Shown in pieces: positions 17,895 through 25,229 of a stretch of DNA of 64,000 nt. A model generated the notes under the pieces. That model saw only the letters and a program-made list of their open reading frames with translations, was not told the DNA's origin and did no database searches. Each line of letters starts with the position of its first letter. The first letter of the stretch is position 1. The DNA is from a bacterium. Lineage in GTDB: Bacteria > Bdellovibrionota_C > UBA2361 > RFPC01. The stretch spans positions 124,001-188,000 of the forward strand of contig JAUIIO010000003.1 of assembly GCA_030431715.1 (NCBI GenBank), written 5' to 3'. The position numbers were made by a program, and so were the translations under genes.

Positions 17895-19001
17895 CTACAA
17901 TTGCTCTACACGTTCGAACTGACTGAAAAATGCTCCTCGGAAGAAGTGATCTTCAACCATATGTACAGCATTGATGTACTTCTCTAACATCCGTTCCCCG
18001 AGGCATCCGTGTTGTAAGAGTTCTGTGAGTCTGCACGCAAGCTGTTTTCCGCCTTCTGCGCCTTGAGATCGAAAATGACAAACCATCATCTCCGGCAGCT
18101 CCCTGATATAGAGCGGAAAGTGATGCGCAGGGCCGGGGCCATCGTGCTCTCCTACTATGGGTTCGATGTAGGTAAACCCCGCTTTAGGGAGCGCCCAATC
18201 GAGAAGCATAGACTTTGCTCTGCCAAGAAGAGGTACTACATCACCTTGATGTGCGAAGGAAAAAACACGTTCAGAGACCTCTTCAGGCCAATAGTGTACG
18301 GGACCACCAAGTGACCATATTGTTGTGCGCTGCATCGCTTCCGTGAATGCCTCAGGACCCATTTCACTTTTTAGTACAGTGAGAGCATTGTGCGCTACGA
18401 TGTTACCCTGACTAAATAGAACCAGCTGTACGTGCTGATTGCCTTGAGAGTAGGCGTGTCTTAGAAGTTCTAAAGTTTCGTGCACTGCTTTGGACTCAAG
18501 AGTGTGGCCCAAAGAGGCACTGAACATGCCGCCCAGTGCGTTAGCAAGATCGCGAGTCATGCCCTGTGTGTCATTGTGCACCATGTATGTAGGGCTTCCA
18601 GTTTGCTTTAATATCCAGTGACGTATGCCAGCAAAACGCTCCCAGCTTGTTCGGATACCGTTAATGGCGATGCTGCACGATTGGCCATCGTATCTATGTG
18701 ATAGATCCTCTTCAGATGGGTAAATGACATTCACGTCGATATCGCCACTCGGAGATTCGAGTCTTTCTTGCTTTATACTCACACTCTTGCGTCGCCCAAG
18801 CTGTGTTCTAGCCTCCTGTAATGGCGGAGAGGCTGTAGCACTAAGCTTAGAAAGAGAAAGACTATCTTCGGTATTGTTAAGGGGGGTGGTTTCCACCAGC
18901 TCTACAGTGGATAGATCGGTATGTCCATAGGCAGTAACGGGTCCTGGCTTTGTATCTGTAGGTGGTTCTAAAATCAGATTGTCGCTATCTAATCGCCTCA
19001 T
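17895..19001 (-). CDS. Putative alpha/beta-hydrolase-fold protein
   Basis: The protein has 368 residues with no signal peptide. The first 105 are polar and probably disordered. From about residue 108 an alpha/beta-hydrolase pattern appears: strand plus oxyanion region SIAINGIRTSWERFAG, and a nucleophile elbow LVLFSQGNIVAHNAL, where Ser is in FSQGN instead of the usual GxSxG. A later Asp (HQGDVVPLLG) and His residues (GEHDGPGPAHHFP) could complete a triad. It resembles lipase-like or DUF676-type proteins. The substrate is unknown. The start at 19001 has GGATGAG upstream. Confidence 0.6.
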   Translation of the reverse strand: MRRLDSDNLILEPPTDTKPGPVTAYGHTDLSTVELVETTPLNNTEDSLSLSKLSATASPPLQEARTQLGRRKSVSIKQERLESPSGDIDVNVIYPSEEDLSHRYDGQSCSIAINGIRTSWERFAGIRHWILKQTGSPTYMVHNDTQGMTRDLANALGGMFSASLGHTLESKAVHETLELLRHAYSQGNQHVQLVLFSQGNIVAHNALTVLKSEMGPEAFTEAMQRTTIWSLGGPVHYWPEEVSERVFSFAHQGDVVPLLGRAKSMLLDWALPKAGFTYIEPIVGEHDGPGPAHHFPLYIRELPEMMVCHFRSQGAEGGKQLACRLTELLQHGCLGERMLEKYINAVHMVEDHFFRGAFFSQFERVEQL

Positions 19002-19284
19002 TTCTCATCCATATTCTTTCTAATATCTGTTATGTGTTATTCCCCTGAAATGTTTGCATATTAAGGCTACGGCGTGACGAAAGAGCTGATGCAGCGGAAG
19101 AGCATATTCAATTTGGCACCACTTCTTTTTGAGAATCTGGGAGATTTTCAAAAAGCTATAGGTCAGTAATTGCTTTATATCCGGCAGGTTAAGTAGCTGA
19201 GAGGTAGACGGTGAGCAGCAAATCTGGCTCCTCGCTTTTAAATTTTCCTTGATAGCAAGAAGCACCCCTATGAAGTAAGTACCC
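19002..19284. other. No gene seen before the repeat island
   Basis: This AT-rich stretch between the hydrolase-like gene and the first repeat copy has no supported gene. At 19220 GGCTCCTCGCTTTTAAATTT resembles the second half of the terminator at 17784, without its pairing partner. Confidence 0.4.
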
Positions 19285-19320
19285 CTCTAAAAGTAGTACC
19301 CCTCTAAAAGTAGTACACCC
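19285..19320. repeat. Partial copies of REP-like repeat A
   Basis: Two short copies of CTCTAAAAGTAGTACC sit head to tail directly before the 40-bp tandem array. They carry the same AAAGTAGTACC core, including the GTAG tetranucleotide typical of RAYT-recognised REPs. Confidence 0.7.
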
Positions 19321-19440
19321 TAAAAGTAGTACCACCTTCTTTTTGAGAAGCGAACCACCCTAAAAGTAGTACCACCTTCTTTTTGAGAAGCGAACCACCC
19401 TAAAAGTAGTACCACCTTCTTTTTGAGAAGCGAACTGCTC
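19321..19440. repeat. 40-bp tandem repeat, three copies (repeat A)
   Basis: Three head-to-tail units of exactly 40 bp start TAAAAGTAGTACCACC and end GAGAAGCGAACCACCC; the first two are identical and the third changes only in its last bases. The core matches the repeat found upstream of the transposase gene at 23641. There are no spacers, so this is not a CRISPR. Confidence 0.95.
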
Positions 19441-19500
19441 AATCTATTACGCAAGGTCATCACAATATGAAATAGGTACCAAATACCTTTTGAAAGAGGC
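19441..19500. repeat. Duplicated 3' gene end followed by repeat B
   Basis: Positions 19400-19465 repeat 20341-20405 with a few changes, including the last codons and stop of the minus-strand gene at 20388. A repeat B copy (ATGAAATAGGTACC at about 19468) follows at once. The 15 bp or so of gene end are probably all that is left of a paralogous gene. Confidence 0.7.
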
Positions 19501-19606
19501 GCAACATGAAATGGAGTGCTTGGGTGCACATTCTATAGTGGACAGAAGGATGTGCGCATATTAGTTTAACGTTCTAGAGCTTAATCTCTTTTCAAGGAAA
19601 TCTCAG

Positions 19607-20218
19607 ATGCAAGAGTTTTACAATATAAAATCTTCACTATTACAATCTCTCCTATTTATCTTTATTATTACCTCGTGCCTTTCTCCTTGTGCCTGTCTGG
19701 CGGAATCGGGTGCAAGACCAGATGACTGTGATAAATGTGCTGGATGCACGGAAGTATGCATCAAAGGATTGTGTACTCCATCTGGGAAGACAAAATGTGC
19801 AGATGGCCGGTGTGTGCAGAGACCTGAGGAGTGTGGTTGCCCGCAGGGTTGTAATGATTGTACGGAGACCTGCTCCAATGGGAAATGTCTCTCTTCTAAT
19901 CAGAAATATTGCCCAGATGGTCGTTGTATCGCTGTGACTGCATCATGTACAAGCCGCTGTCAGCCAGCTTGTAAGAGTTGTACAGAGCTTTGCTCAATTA
20001 AAGGAAATTGTGTTCGTGCTCCTGATACTAAGGTCTGCATGGATGGACAGTGTGGAAGCTTTGATGCGTTCTGTCCTGAGGATCACGGCTGTGATCCTTG
20101 TGTAGAAGTTTGGGGAAATCTGCCTAGTGTGTTCCCGCCCAAGAAAGGGTGTTACCGTTCAGGTAATATTCTGTGTCCAAATGGCTCCTGCATACCCGAA
20201 TTTGAGATGTGTCCGTAG
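19607..20218 (+). CDS. Secreted Cys-rich repeat protein
   Basis: The protein has 203 residues. An N-terminal signal peptide ends near CACLAES. The mature part has three full and one altered repeats of the form CxxCxxCTExC-N2-GxC, then a run to CxDGxC (CDKCAGCTEVCIKGLC, GCNDCTETCSNGKC, ACKSCTELCSIKGNC). With over 30 Cys it must be disulfide-rich and extracytoplasmic. It looks like a small toxin-, inhibitor- or adhesin-type scaffold, but no family is recognised. It lies alone inside the repeat island. Confidence 0.65.
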   Translation: MQEFYNIKSSLLQSLLFIFIITSCLSPCACLAESGARPDDCDKCAGCTEVCIKGLCTPSGKTKCADGRCVQRPEECGCPQGCNDCTETCSNGKCLSSNQKYCPDGRCIAVTASCTSRCQPACKSCTELCSIKGNCVRAPDTKVCMDGQCGSFDAFCPEDHGCDPCVEVWGNLPSVFPPKKGCYRSGNILCPNGSCIPEFEMCP

Positions 20219-20325
20219 TGGACATTTCTCATTAAATAGGGACTTGTTATTTTTTGAGAGCGGAAGTGGAGCCTCGCCGTGAGGGGTTTTTAATTATCTT
20301 AAGAGTTGAAGTGCTAAAGCCCCTC

Positions 20326-20406
20326 TAAAAGTAGTACCCTCTAAAAGTAGTACCACCTTCTTTTAGAGAAGCGAACTTCTCAATCTATTACGCAAGGTCA
20401 TCACAG
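20326..20406. repeat. Repeat A copies overlapping the end of a gene
   Basis: Two copies of CTCTAAAAGTAGTACC, the second continuing as CACCTTCTTTTAGAGAAGCG, run into the stop codon and last codons of the minus-strand gene at 20388. The same join occurs at 19400-19465. Confidence 0.8.
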
Positions 20407-21266
20407 TCCTGACCACTCCTTAAAAAGCCTACAAATGTGTAAGAGAGGCCATTAATAGCTCCGTCAAGTTCACCCTGTGCTTCAGAAAACGAACACATCC
20501 AGGGATTGGGATCGCATGTGCCAGGATCTTGATAGCCACTTCTTCCATCAACATATACGTACCAACGGCCGTCAAAAATATCGTCAGCATTGGCGTAGCA
20601 TGTATCTACTCCTCTAACCGGATCCTGTGCGATACATCTTTTTGGAGAAAAAGGAACTACTGCTACGCGCCTACCAGAACGGTTATCGAAGACACATATG
20701 CGACTAAACTGCTCATCCCAGTTATCTATCACATAGAGATAATAGCTATAGAAAAAGATTTTATTGTTTGAAGCTGAAAATGAACCTGCCACCAATGTAA
20801 AATTACCGTTCAAGCCACTATTGCCACCACACCGTTTAATGGCTTTTTTTAGCTCGCGAAGAGTTGCAACTTGTGAGTCAAGCTCAGCAACTCGCAGAGT
20901 AAGATTTTCCACCTTAAGTTTTGTAGCTTCGGTCTGGGCAACGACCTCATTTGTAATGATGAGTTTACTGAGAAGACGCTGGAGGGTTTTATTCGCTTTA
21001 CGCAAACCTTTCTGAACACTCTTTCTACGCTTAATCGTCTGCTTGAGTGATCTTTTATTTTTTGCAACAGCTCTTTTTTTACTTAGTAAACGCATAGCAC
21101 CAGAGGCTGAGTTCGCGACTTGAATCTTACTCTTCTTTTTTGTTTTTCCAGGTACGCAAGAATAGTTCTCTGTGGTAACTGGATCGGTTCCAATACCAAC
21201 AGTGTTGGCATAAGTAATAGATGGAAAAACTAGGGCAAGTGCGAGTAAATAAGTATTGATCTTCAT
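20388..21266 (-). CDS. Secreted protein with basic helical region and C-terminal globular domain
   Basis: The protein has 292 residues from the ATG at 21266, which begins a signal peptide (MKINTYLLALALVFPSITYA). Residues about 50-150 are strongly basic then coiled-coil (KKRAVAKNKRSLKQTIKRRK, then a heptad-like VENLTLRVAELDSQVATLRE). The last 140 residues are a Cys- and aromatic-rich beta-type domain (YVYVDGRSGYQDPGTCDPNP). It is exported, perhaps bound to nucleic acid or cell wall through its basic part. Its last codons lie inside a repeat shared with 19400-19465. Confidence 0.6.
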   Translation of the reverse strand: MKINTYLLALALVFPSITYANTVGIGTDPVTTENYSCVPGKTKKKSKIQVANSASGAMRLLSKKRAVAKNKRSLKQTIKRRKSVQKGLRKANKTLQRLLSKLIITNEVVAQTEATKLKVENLTLRVAELDSQVATLRELKKAIKRCGGNSGLNGNFTLVAGSFSASNNKIFFYSYYLYVIDNWDEQFSRICVFDNRSGRRVAVVPFSPKRCIAQDPVRGVDTCYANADDIFDGRWYVYVDGRSGYQDPGTCDPNPWMCSFSEAQGELDGAINGLSYTFVGFLRSGQDCDDLA

Positions 21267-21388
21267 AAGTTCATTATTGCCAGAATTAAACAACGTATAA
21301 CATAGGAATCTTAATAAACTAGAGTATGAAGCATATAAAGGGTCGATATCAACTCAAAAGCACCAACTTCTAGCTGCCTAGTCACATC

Positions 21389-21478
21389 AAAGTACCACCT
21401 CCCTCAAAGTAGTACCCCTATCTTTTTGAAAAGCTGGAGCAATATAACTTTTGCTATTAAAAAAAAGAAGGTGGATCC
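21389..21478. repeat. Mini-element: repeat A with an inverted partner
   Basis: Two degenerate repeat A copies (CAAAGTAGTACCCC, then CTTTTTGAAAAGC) face an inverted end, AAAAAAGAAGGTGGATCC at 21461-21478. The pair has the same ends as the transposase unit at 23565-24745 and may be its smallest non-autonomous form. Confidence 0.6.
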
Positions 21479-21536
21479 TTGAAAAAGGTTCATATTCTAA
21501 TGTGCCAACACTAAGGAGAAGTCACATAATAGATGT

Positions 21537-21935
21537 ATGGCCAATAAGCGTTTAATCCTCCTGATGGTTTTTGTACTACTCATTACACCTACCTCAGCCA
21601 TAGCCTGCGGCGATCCCCTTGCTGGTGCGAGTCTTGGGCTACGTATTCTGATTACCTCATCTATTTTTCTATATCTTTTAGCGCCGCTTTTAGCCGCAGC
21701 ATATTTCTTCGAAATTTATTACCTCTATAAAAAGAAGGTGGAAGCGATAACATGTAAGGACAAAGAGCGAGCAAAGATTCTCACCACTGTTACCCTGTCT
21801 GCATACCTCGCTCTCCTTCTATTTGGAGTCCACTGGCTTTTCATTTTATTAAGCGTATTGATATCACCTGTTTTTTATATTCTCAGTATTTATCATCTGA
21901 TACTTATCAAACTTCGAGCATCAGCCACTGCTTAA
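21537..21935 (+). CDS. Small exported or membrane protein, signal plus two or three helices
   Basis: The protein has 132 residues. The N-terminus is hydrophobic and ends TSAIACG, which may be a signal peptide. Two further long hydrophobic segments follow (ILITSSIFLYLLAPLLAAAY and a C-terminal one from YLALLLFGVHWLFILL), separated by a charged loop with KKKVEAITCKDKERAK. AAGGAG lies about 18 bp upstream, a little far. The stop is followed after 10 bp by repeat A. No family is recognised. Confidence 0.55.
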   Translation: MANKRLILLMVFVLLITPTSAIACGDPLAGASLGLRILITSSIFLYLLAPLLAAAYFFEIYYLYKKKVEAITCKDKERAKILTTVTLSAYLALLLFGVHWLFILLSVLISPVFYILSIYHLILIKLRASATA

Positions 21936-21940
21936 TACTA

Positions 21941-22074
21941 TATTCAAAGTAGTACCACCTTCTTTTTGAAATATTAGCAACTACTCTTCATTTTTATCGA
22001 ACAGGGGAGTATGAGAAACTTAAGGCTAAAAGATGGCACCAACTTTAGACTCCTAACCATCCGCACGGTATGAG
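21941..22074. mobile_element. Truncated 5' copy of the RAYT transposase unit
   Basis: About 130 bp match 23568-23704 closely: repeat A, TTTAGCAACT-like linker, the upstream region and the first 20 codons of the transposase. The frame reads MRNLRLKDGTNFRLLTIRTV and then stops at TGA where the intact gene has CGA. A repeat B copy follows directly. It is a dead remnant of a second copy. Confidence 0.85.
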
Positions 22075-22076
22075 TA

Positions 22077-22112
22077 TTATGAAATAGGTATCAGGTGCCT
22101 TTTAATATGGGG
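22077..22112. repeat. REP-like repeat B
   Basis: The unit ATGAAATAGGTATCAGGTGC followed by CTTTTAATATGGGG is a variant of the repeat B consensus ATGAAATAGGTACCAGGTAC plus CTTTTGAAAGGGG. It lies at the 3' side of the gene remnant at 22115. Confidence 0.75.
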
Positions 22113-22114
22113 TA

Positions 22115-22264
22115 TTAGCTTTGGGTCGGCAGACTTGAGTCTTCCGGTATCCAATTTAACTCCAGATGTTCAGAATCTCTCTTAAGATGAAACGGCGCAT
22201 CAATATGGAAGGTTCTTCTGCGCGGATTCATCACCATATAGGCCTGTGTTGTATTGGGGACATT
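22115..22264 (-). pseudogene. C-terminal gene remnant between two repeat B copies
   Basis: A minus-strand frame of 49 codons reads like real protein (MVMNPRRRTFHIDAPFHLKR, then SEHLELNWIPED) and ends with TAA at 22115. It has no start or ribosome site and its upstream end runs straight into repeat B. The origin of the fragment is not recognised. Confidence 0.5.
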
Positions 22265-22272
22265 ATAAGGCC

Positions 22273-22308
22273 TTATGAAATAGGTACCAGGTACCTTTTG
22301 AAAGGGGT
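22273..22308. repeat. REP-like repeat B
   Basis: A full repeat B copy: ATGAAATAGGTACCAGGTAC followed by CTTTTGAAAGGGG. Two GGTACC hexamers separated by one base form its imperfect palindromic core. Confidence 0.85.
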
Positions 22309-22667
22309 TTCTGTCTTTTGGTGATTATCAGGGCTATGATTATACATCGTTGTAAGGTACGGCCAGGCACGATCTTAAGCAAGTGTGCCCCTCCTGAAAC
22401 AGGTACACCCTTTTTTTGAAAATAATGTACTGAAATAAGTGCCCTCTGAAGGGGGCTGAGCATGATTAGTCACTACTCATCTCTGATTGATTAGGTTGTT
22501 TGCAGCTGGTATTCTGTAACTAGAGTCAATGCTCTTTGTGCTCTTATCGGAGCGCAATAAGTTCTTTAAAAAATGCAGATGAGTAGAATATACAGGCAAG
22601 TGCTGCCTTATTCTGAATGAGCTTCGGAATAAGGCGGCGCTCTCCTACAAAAATGAAAGGATTAAAA
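22309..22667. other. Repeat fragments and a leader hairpin, no gene
   Basis: Degenerate repeat B pieces lie at about 22397 and 22430. Upstream of the next gene GCCTTATTC (22605-22613) pairs with GAATAAGGC (22627-22635), a 9-bp hairpin about 30 bp before the start codon, which could be a terminator for upstream readthrough or a leader structure. No gene is seen. Confidence 0.5.
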
Positions 22668-22889
22668 ATGGCCAAGACTGCTGAAGAATTAGAACTCTGG
22701 GCGAAGCAGAATATCGTAGAGGTCTCGGAAAAGCGGCTGGAAGAAGAAGAAGAGACTAGAGAGACTCTTCGAAATTCTCTCACATTGTTTGGGTCTGGGG
22801 TTAAGGCAATTCTCAGACTCGGGCTCTTTGCGGCTTTGTGCGGAGTGATTTACTTCGTTGGTAAGTTCGTCTTTGAAAGTTTGTTCTAA
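22668..22889 (+). CDS. Small membrane-anchored protein with N-terminal coiled helix
   Basis: The protein has 73 residues from the ATG at 22668, with AAAGGA upstream. A charged helix (AKQNIVEVSEKRLEEEEETR) precedes one C-terminal membrane segment (LRLGLFAALCGVIYFVGKFV). The layout is that of a small inner-membrane protein with a cytoplasmic N-terminus. The function is unknown; it lies in the repeat island. Confidence 0.55.
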   Translation: MAKTAEELELWAKQNIVEVSEKRLEEEEETRETLRNSLTLFGSGVKAILRLGLFAALCGVIYFVGKFVFESLF

Positions 22890-22980
22890 GTAAAATGTTG
22901 GTCATCGCAGGTTTTACCATGATGATTCGGTTTTTCCGAAGGCTTGTATTTTGTATGGAGCAAGCGCCAACATTTCCCCT

Positions 22981-23010
22981 AATGAAATAGGTACTAGGTA
23001 ACTTTTGGTT
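22981..23010. repeat. Degenerate repeat B
   Basis: AATGAAATAGGTACTAGGTA followed by ACTTTTGG is a worn copy of the repeat B core. Confidence 0.6.
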
Positions 23011-23022
23011 TAAAATTAAGAA

Positions 23023-23238
23023 CCCCTCAAATTAGTACCCCCTTCTTTTTGAAAATTTAGCAACTTTTGAGGTCCTAATATGAAATAGGGGTCGAGTGCC
23101 CTTTTTGTTAGGGGAGGCTGCCCCTGAAATAGGTAGCAAGTACCTCCTGAAGGGGGCGGGTCCGGTTTCTTAAAAGCCCTCAGGCATTTTGATAGTAATG
23201 TGCTTAAAGAAAAGAAGGTGGATCCATCATGAAGATGG
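23023..23238. mobile_element. Internally deleted, non-autonomous derivative of the RAYT unit
   Basis: The left end (AAATTAGTACCCCCTTC, then TTTTTGAAAATTTAGCAACT) matches the sequence just before the transposase gene, and the right end (TTAAAGAAAAGAAGGTGG at 23204, continuing ATCCATCATGAAG) is identical over 31 bp to the sequence after it at 24715-24745. The transposase gene is replaced by about 150 bp with two degenerate repeat B hairpins. This is the form expected of a MITE mobilised by the RAYT. Confidence 0.75.
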
Positions 23239-23239
23239 G

Positions 23240-23392
23240 CTAATCCTTTTTCTCAAGTTTCTCCAATTCATAATAATACCTCTTTACGCACCCATAAGGT
23301 AAATATGCAAAGAACAAAGCTATCATTGTGATTATAATGATATTATTAATACGCCTCCGTCTCTTGTACTTTGGCTCTCCTGAATCTGTCAC
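23240..23392 (-). CDS. Small membrane protein (50 residues) in a repeat-bracketed cassette
   Basis: A GTG at 23392 follows AGGAGGG by 8 bp, a strong ribosome site. The product starts with a very basic stretch (MTDSGEPKYKRRRRI), then one membrane helix (IIIITMIALFFAYLPYG) and a charged end (KRYYYELEKLEKKD). It lies between an inverted repeat A end at 23204-23234 and a repeat B copy at 23410-23476, the same arrangement as the gene at 24770. The function is unknown. Confidence 0.6.
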   Translation of the reverse strand: MTDSGEPKYKRRRRINNIIIITMIALFFAYLPYGCVKRYYYELEKLEKKD

Positions 23393-23409
23393 CTCAATAC
23401 CCTCCTAAG

Positions 23410-23476
23410 GATAAGTGTCTTTAAGCATTTTAGGTGAAATATTATGAAATAGGTACCAGGTACCTTTTGAAAGGGG
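23410..23476. repeat. Repeat B with 30-bp extension
   Basis: A repeat B copy preceded by AAGTGTCTTTAAGC and TAGGTGAAATATT. The whole 66 bp is closely repeated at 25098-25165, upstream of the other small membrane-protein gene. In both places it lies on the 5' side of a minus-strand gene and could carry its promoter. Confidence 0.8.
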
Positions 23477-23564
23477 CGTATCACATATTCTGAGGTAGAT
23501 CATCGGTAAGTATCTTCTTGTAAATCATAATAGTTGCAAGGAAGAATATAAGCCTATTCAAAGT

Positions 23565-23612
23565 AGTACCTATTCAAAGTAGTACCACCTTCTTTTTGAA
23601 AATTTAGCAACT
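23565..23612. repeat. Repeat A, left end of the RAYT unit
   Basis: Two overlapping AAAGTAGTACC cores, the second followed by ACCTTCTTTTTGAAAATTTA, end 28 bp before the transposase start. The GTAG tetranucleotide sits 5' of the conserved part, as in REPs processed by RAYT proteins. Confidence 0.85.
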
Positions 23613-23640
23613 CTTCTCCCTTTTTATCGAATAAGGGAAC

Positions 23641-24570
23641 ATGAGACCCTTAAGGCTAAAAGATGGCACCAAGTTTAGGCTTATCACTATTCGTACGGTA
23701 CGAGCAGAGCTGTGGCTTACGCCATCGTCTAATATGGCGAAGATAATTGGCGGTATCTTGGCGCGCTATCAGGAGTTTTGCGCTGTTGAGCTCTACGCAT
23801 ACTGTGTGCTCGGAAACCATATGCATCTTCTCGTCCGTGCCCCAAAGGAGAATCTTGATGAGTATTTCGAGAACGTTAACCGTGAGATCTCAAGAAGAGT
23901 TAACTGGAAGCATAAAAGAGAAGGCTCGCTCTGGGGCCGTCGTTATGACGCGCACGAAGTTCTCTCCGAAGACGATCTCCTCGAAGCGTTCCTGTACGTC
24001 ACCACTAATCCAACCCGACATGGTCTCCTGAGACATAGCTTAAACTGGAAGGGGCTTAACTCATACAAGCAGTCTCTAAATGGCAAAGACCGCAGATTCA
24101 GCTTCTATCACTATTCTCAGATACAGGAAGGCGGAAAGCCTCTTGTTACTACGCATGGCCTTACCCTTACACCGCTTCCCCAGTATGCCTCATTATCACA
24201 AAAGAAAAGAGGGACAGAGCTCAAGCAACTACTTACCGAAAGAGAAAATCAGATAGCAGAGGAGCGAGAATCAAAAGGGCAGGGCTTTGCAGGTATGGAG
24301 CTTATAAGTGATGAGTTCGTACCCGGAGAGCGTCCACGTAACGTAAGTCGATCAAGAAGGCCTGCTTGCTATACAAAGTGTGCAGAGCTAAGAAGACAAT
24401 TTAAAGAGATGATGAGAGCCCTAAGAGATAAGTACAATGAGGCTTCTGCTCTATTTCGTTTCGGAGATAGAAGTGTAGAGTTCCCTGAACACACTTACCT
24501 CCCACCACTCCACAGAAAGCCACGACTTGTACCATTTATGGAACTAAATAGTCTTTCCGATCTCGCCTAA
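23641..24570 (+). CDS. REP-associated tyrosine transposase (RAYT, Y1/IS200-like HUH enzyme)
   Basis: The protein has 309 residues. The metal-binding HUH motif is NHMHLLV (His60, His62), preceded by the strand VELYAYCVLG, and the catalytic Tyr is Tyr119 in EAFLYVTTNPTRHGL, the usual order for Y1 transposases. Conserved KREGSLWGRRYD precedes it. RAYTs nick single-stranded REP hairpins and are thought to move or multiply them. The C-terminal 170 residues are an extension that is probably clade-specific. The gene is flanked by repeat A (23565-23612) and its inverted end (24715-24745), and the same repeats fill the surrounding 6 kb, so this is the likely driver. Confidence 0.92.
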   Translation: MRPLRLKDGTKFRLITIRTVRAELWLTPSSNMAKIIGGILARYQEFCAVELYAYCVLGNHMHLLVRAPKENLDEYFENVNREISRRVNWKHKREGSLWGRRYDAHEVLSEDDLLEAFLYVTTNPTRHGLLRHSLNWKGLNSYKQSLNGKDRRFSFYHYSQIQEGGKPLVTTHGLTLTPLPQYASLSQKKRGTELKQLLTERENQIAEERESKGQGFAGMELISDEFVPGERPRNVSRSRRPACYTKCAELRRQFKEMMRALRDKYNEASALFRFGDRSVEFPEHTYLPPLHRKPRLVPFMELNSLSDLA

Positions 24571-24714
24571 TTTCAATCACCACAGGACAGATCTATCTAG
24601 CGTCAACGCGTTCAACCAAATATCAACAAGTTATATGCTCATCAAGAGTAATCCAATACTCGTGAAGTAAGACGACTTCGCAAAATATCAACGCTCGATC
24701 ATGTCTAATATATT
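24571..24714. other. Untranslated right part of the RAYT unit
   Basis: No gene is seen between the transposase stop and the inverted end. The stretch is AT-rich with no clear hairpin. Confidence 0.4.
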
Positions 24715-24745
24715 TTAAAGAAAAGAAGGTGGATCCATCATGAAG
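24715..24745. repeat. Inverted repeat A, right end of the RAYT unit
   Basis: TTAAAGAAAAGAAGGTGGAT plus CCATCATGAAG is identical to 23204-23234. Read in reverse complement it contains CCACCTTCTTTT, the inverse of the left end. Confidence 0.85.
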
Positions 24746-24769
24746 GGAGGATCCTTTATGAAATCGCAA

Positions 24770-25075
24770 TTATTTAAGATTTGAAGGAAGCAAAGGCTTA
24801 ATATACTTATCATGAAGCTTATCACATTCCTCTTTGTTATATTTGTATCCATAATCCGCACACTCATCAAGCAGCCAAAAAGGTGAAGTGTTCGATCTAT
24901 AGATGCAAATTCCAAAGTAAATTAAGCAAATTATACCAAAATTACGAAGCCTTGGTCTCTTCCTCGTTGTGCCAAAAAGTAAGCATATAAGTCCTACAAA
25001 AGGCGCAATAACTATGCCTGGAATCATAAATAAATGCTCTAAGAGAATTCTAGTAGGTGAAAGTAAGTTCAACAT
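24770..25075 (-). CDS. Small membrane protein (101 residues) in a repeat-bracketed cassette
   Basis: The start is the ATG at 25075. Two hydrophobic segments (LFMIPGIVIAPFVGLICLLF and FGIICLIYFGICIY) are separated by a basic loop TTRKRPRLRN, and the C-terminal third is charged with three Cys. Like the 50-residue gene at 23240 it is on the minus strand, next to an inverted repeat A end (24715-24745) and preceded by repeat B (25098-25216). The function is unknown. Confidence 0.55.
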   Translation of the reverse strand: MLNLLSPTRILLEHLFMIPGIVIAPFVGLICLLFGTTRKRPRLRNFGIICLIYFGICIYRSNTSPFWLLDECADYGYKYNKEECDKLHDKYIKPLLPSNLK

Positions 25076-25097
25076 TCATGCCCCATATGGCTATGAC

Positions 25098-25216
25098 GAT
25101 AGGTGTCTCAAGGCACATATTAGGTGAAATATTATGAAATAGGTACCGGGTACCTTTTGAAAGGGGGTACCTTTTGAAAGGGTACCTTTTGAAAGGGGGT
25201 ACCTTTTGAAAGGGGA
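25098..25216. repeat. Repeat B with extension and three extra half-units
   Basis: A full extended repeat B copy, as at 23410, is followed by three further GGTACCTTTTGAAAGGG half-units in tandem with small length differences. It shows local expansion of one side of the hairpin. Confidence 0.9.
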
Positions 25217-25229
25217 GGAAGTTGGTAAA

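Noticed and set aside
19321..19440. Three 40-bp repeats considered as a CRISPR array
   Set aside because: The units are contiguous without spacers, match REP-like repeats elsewhere in the island, and no cas gene is present.
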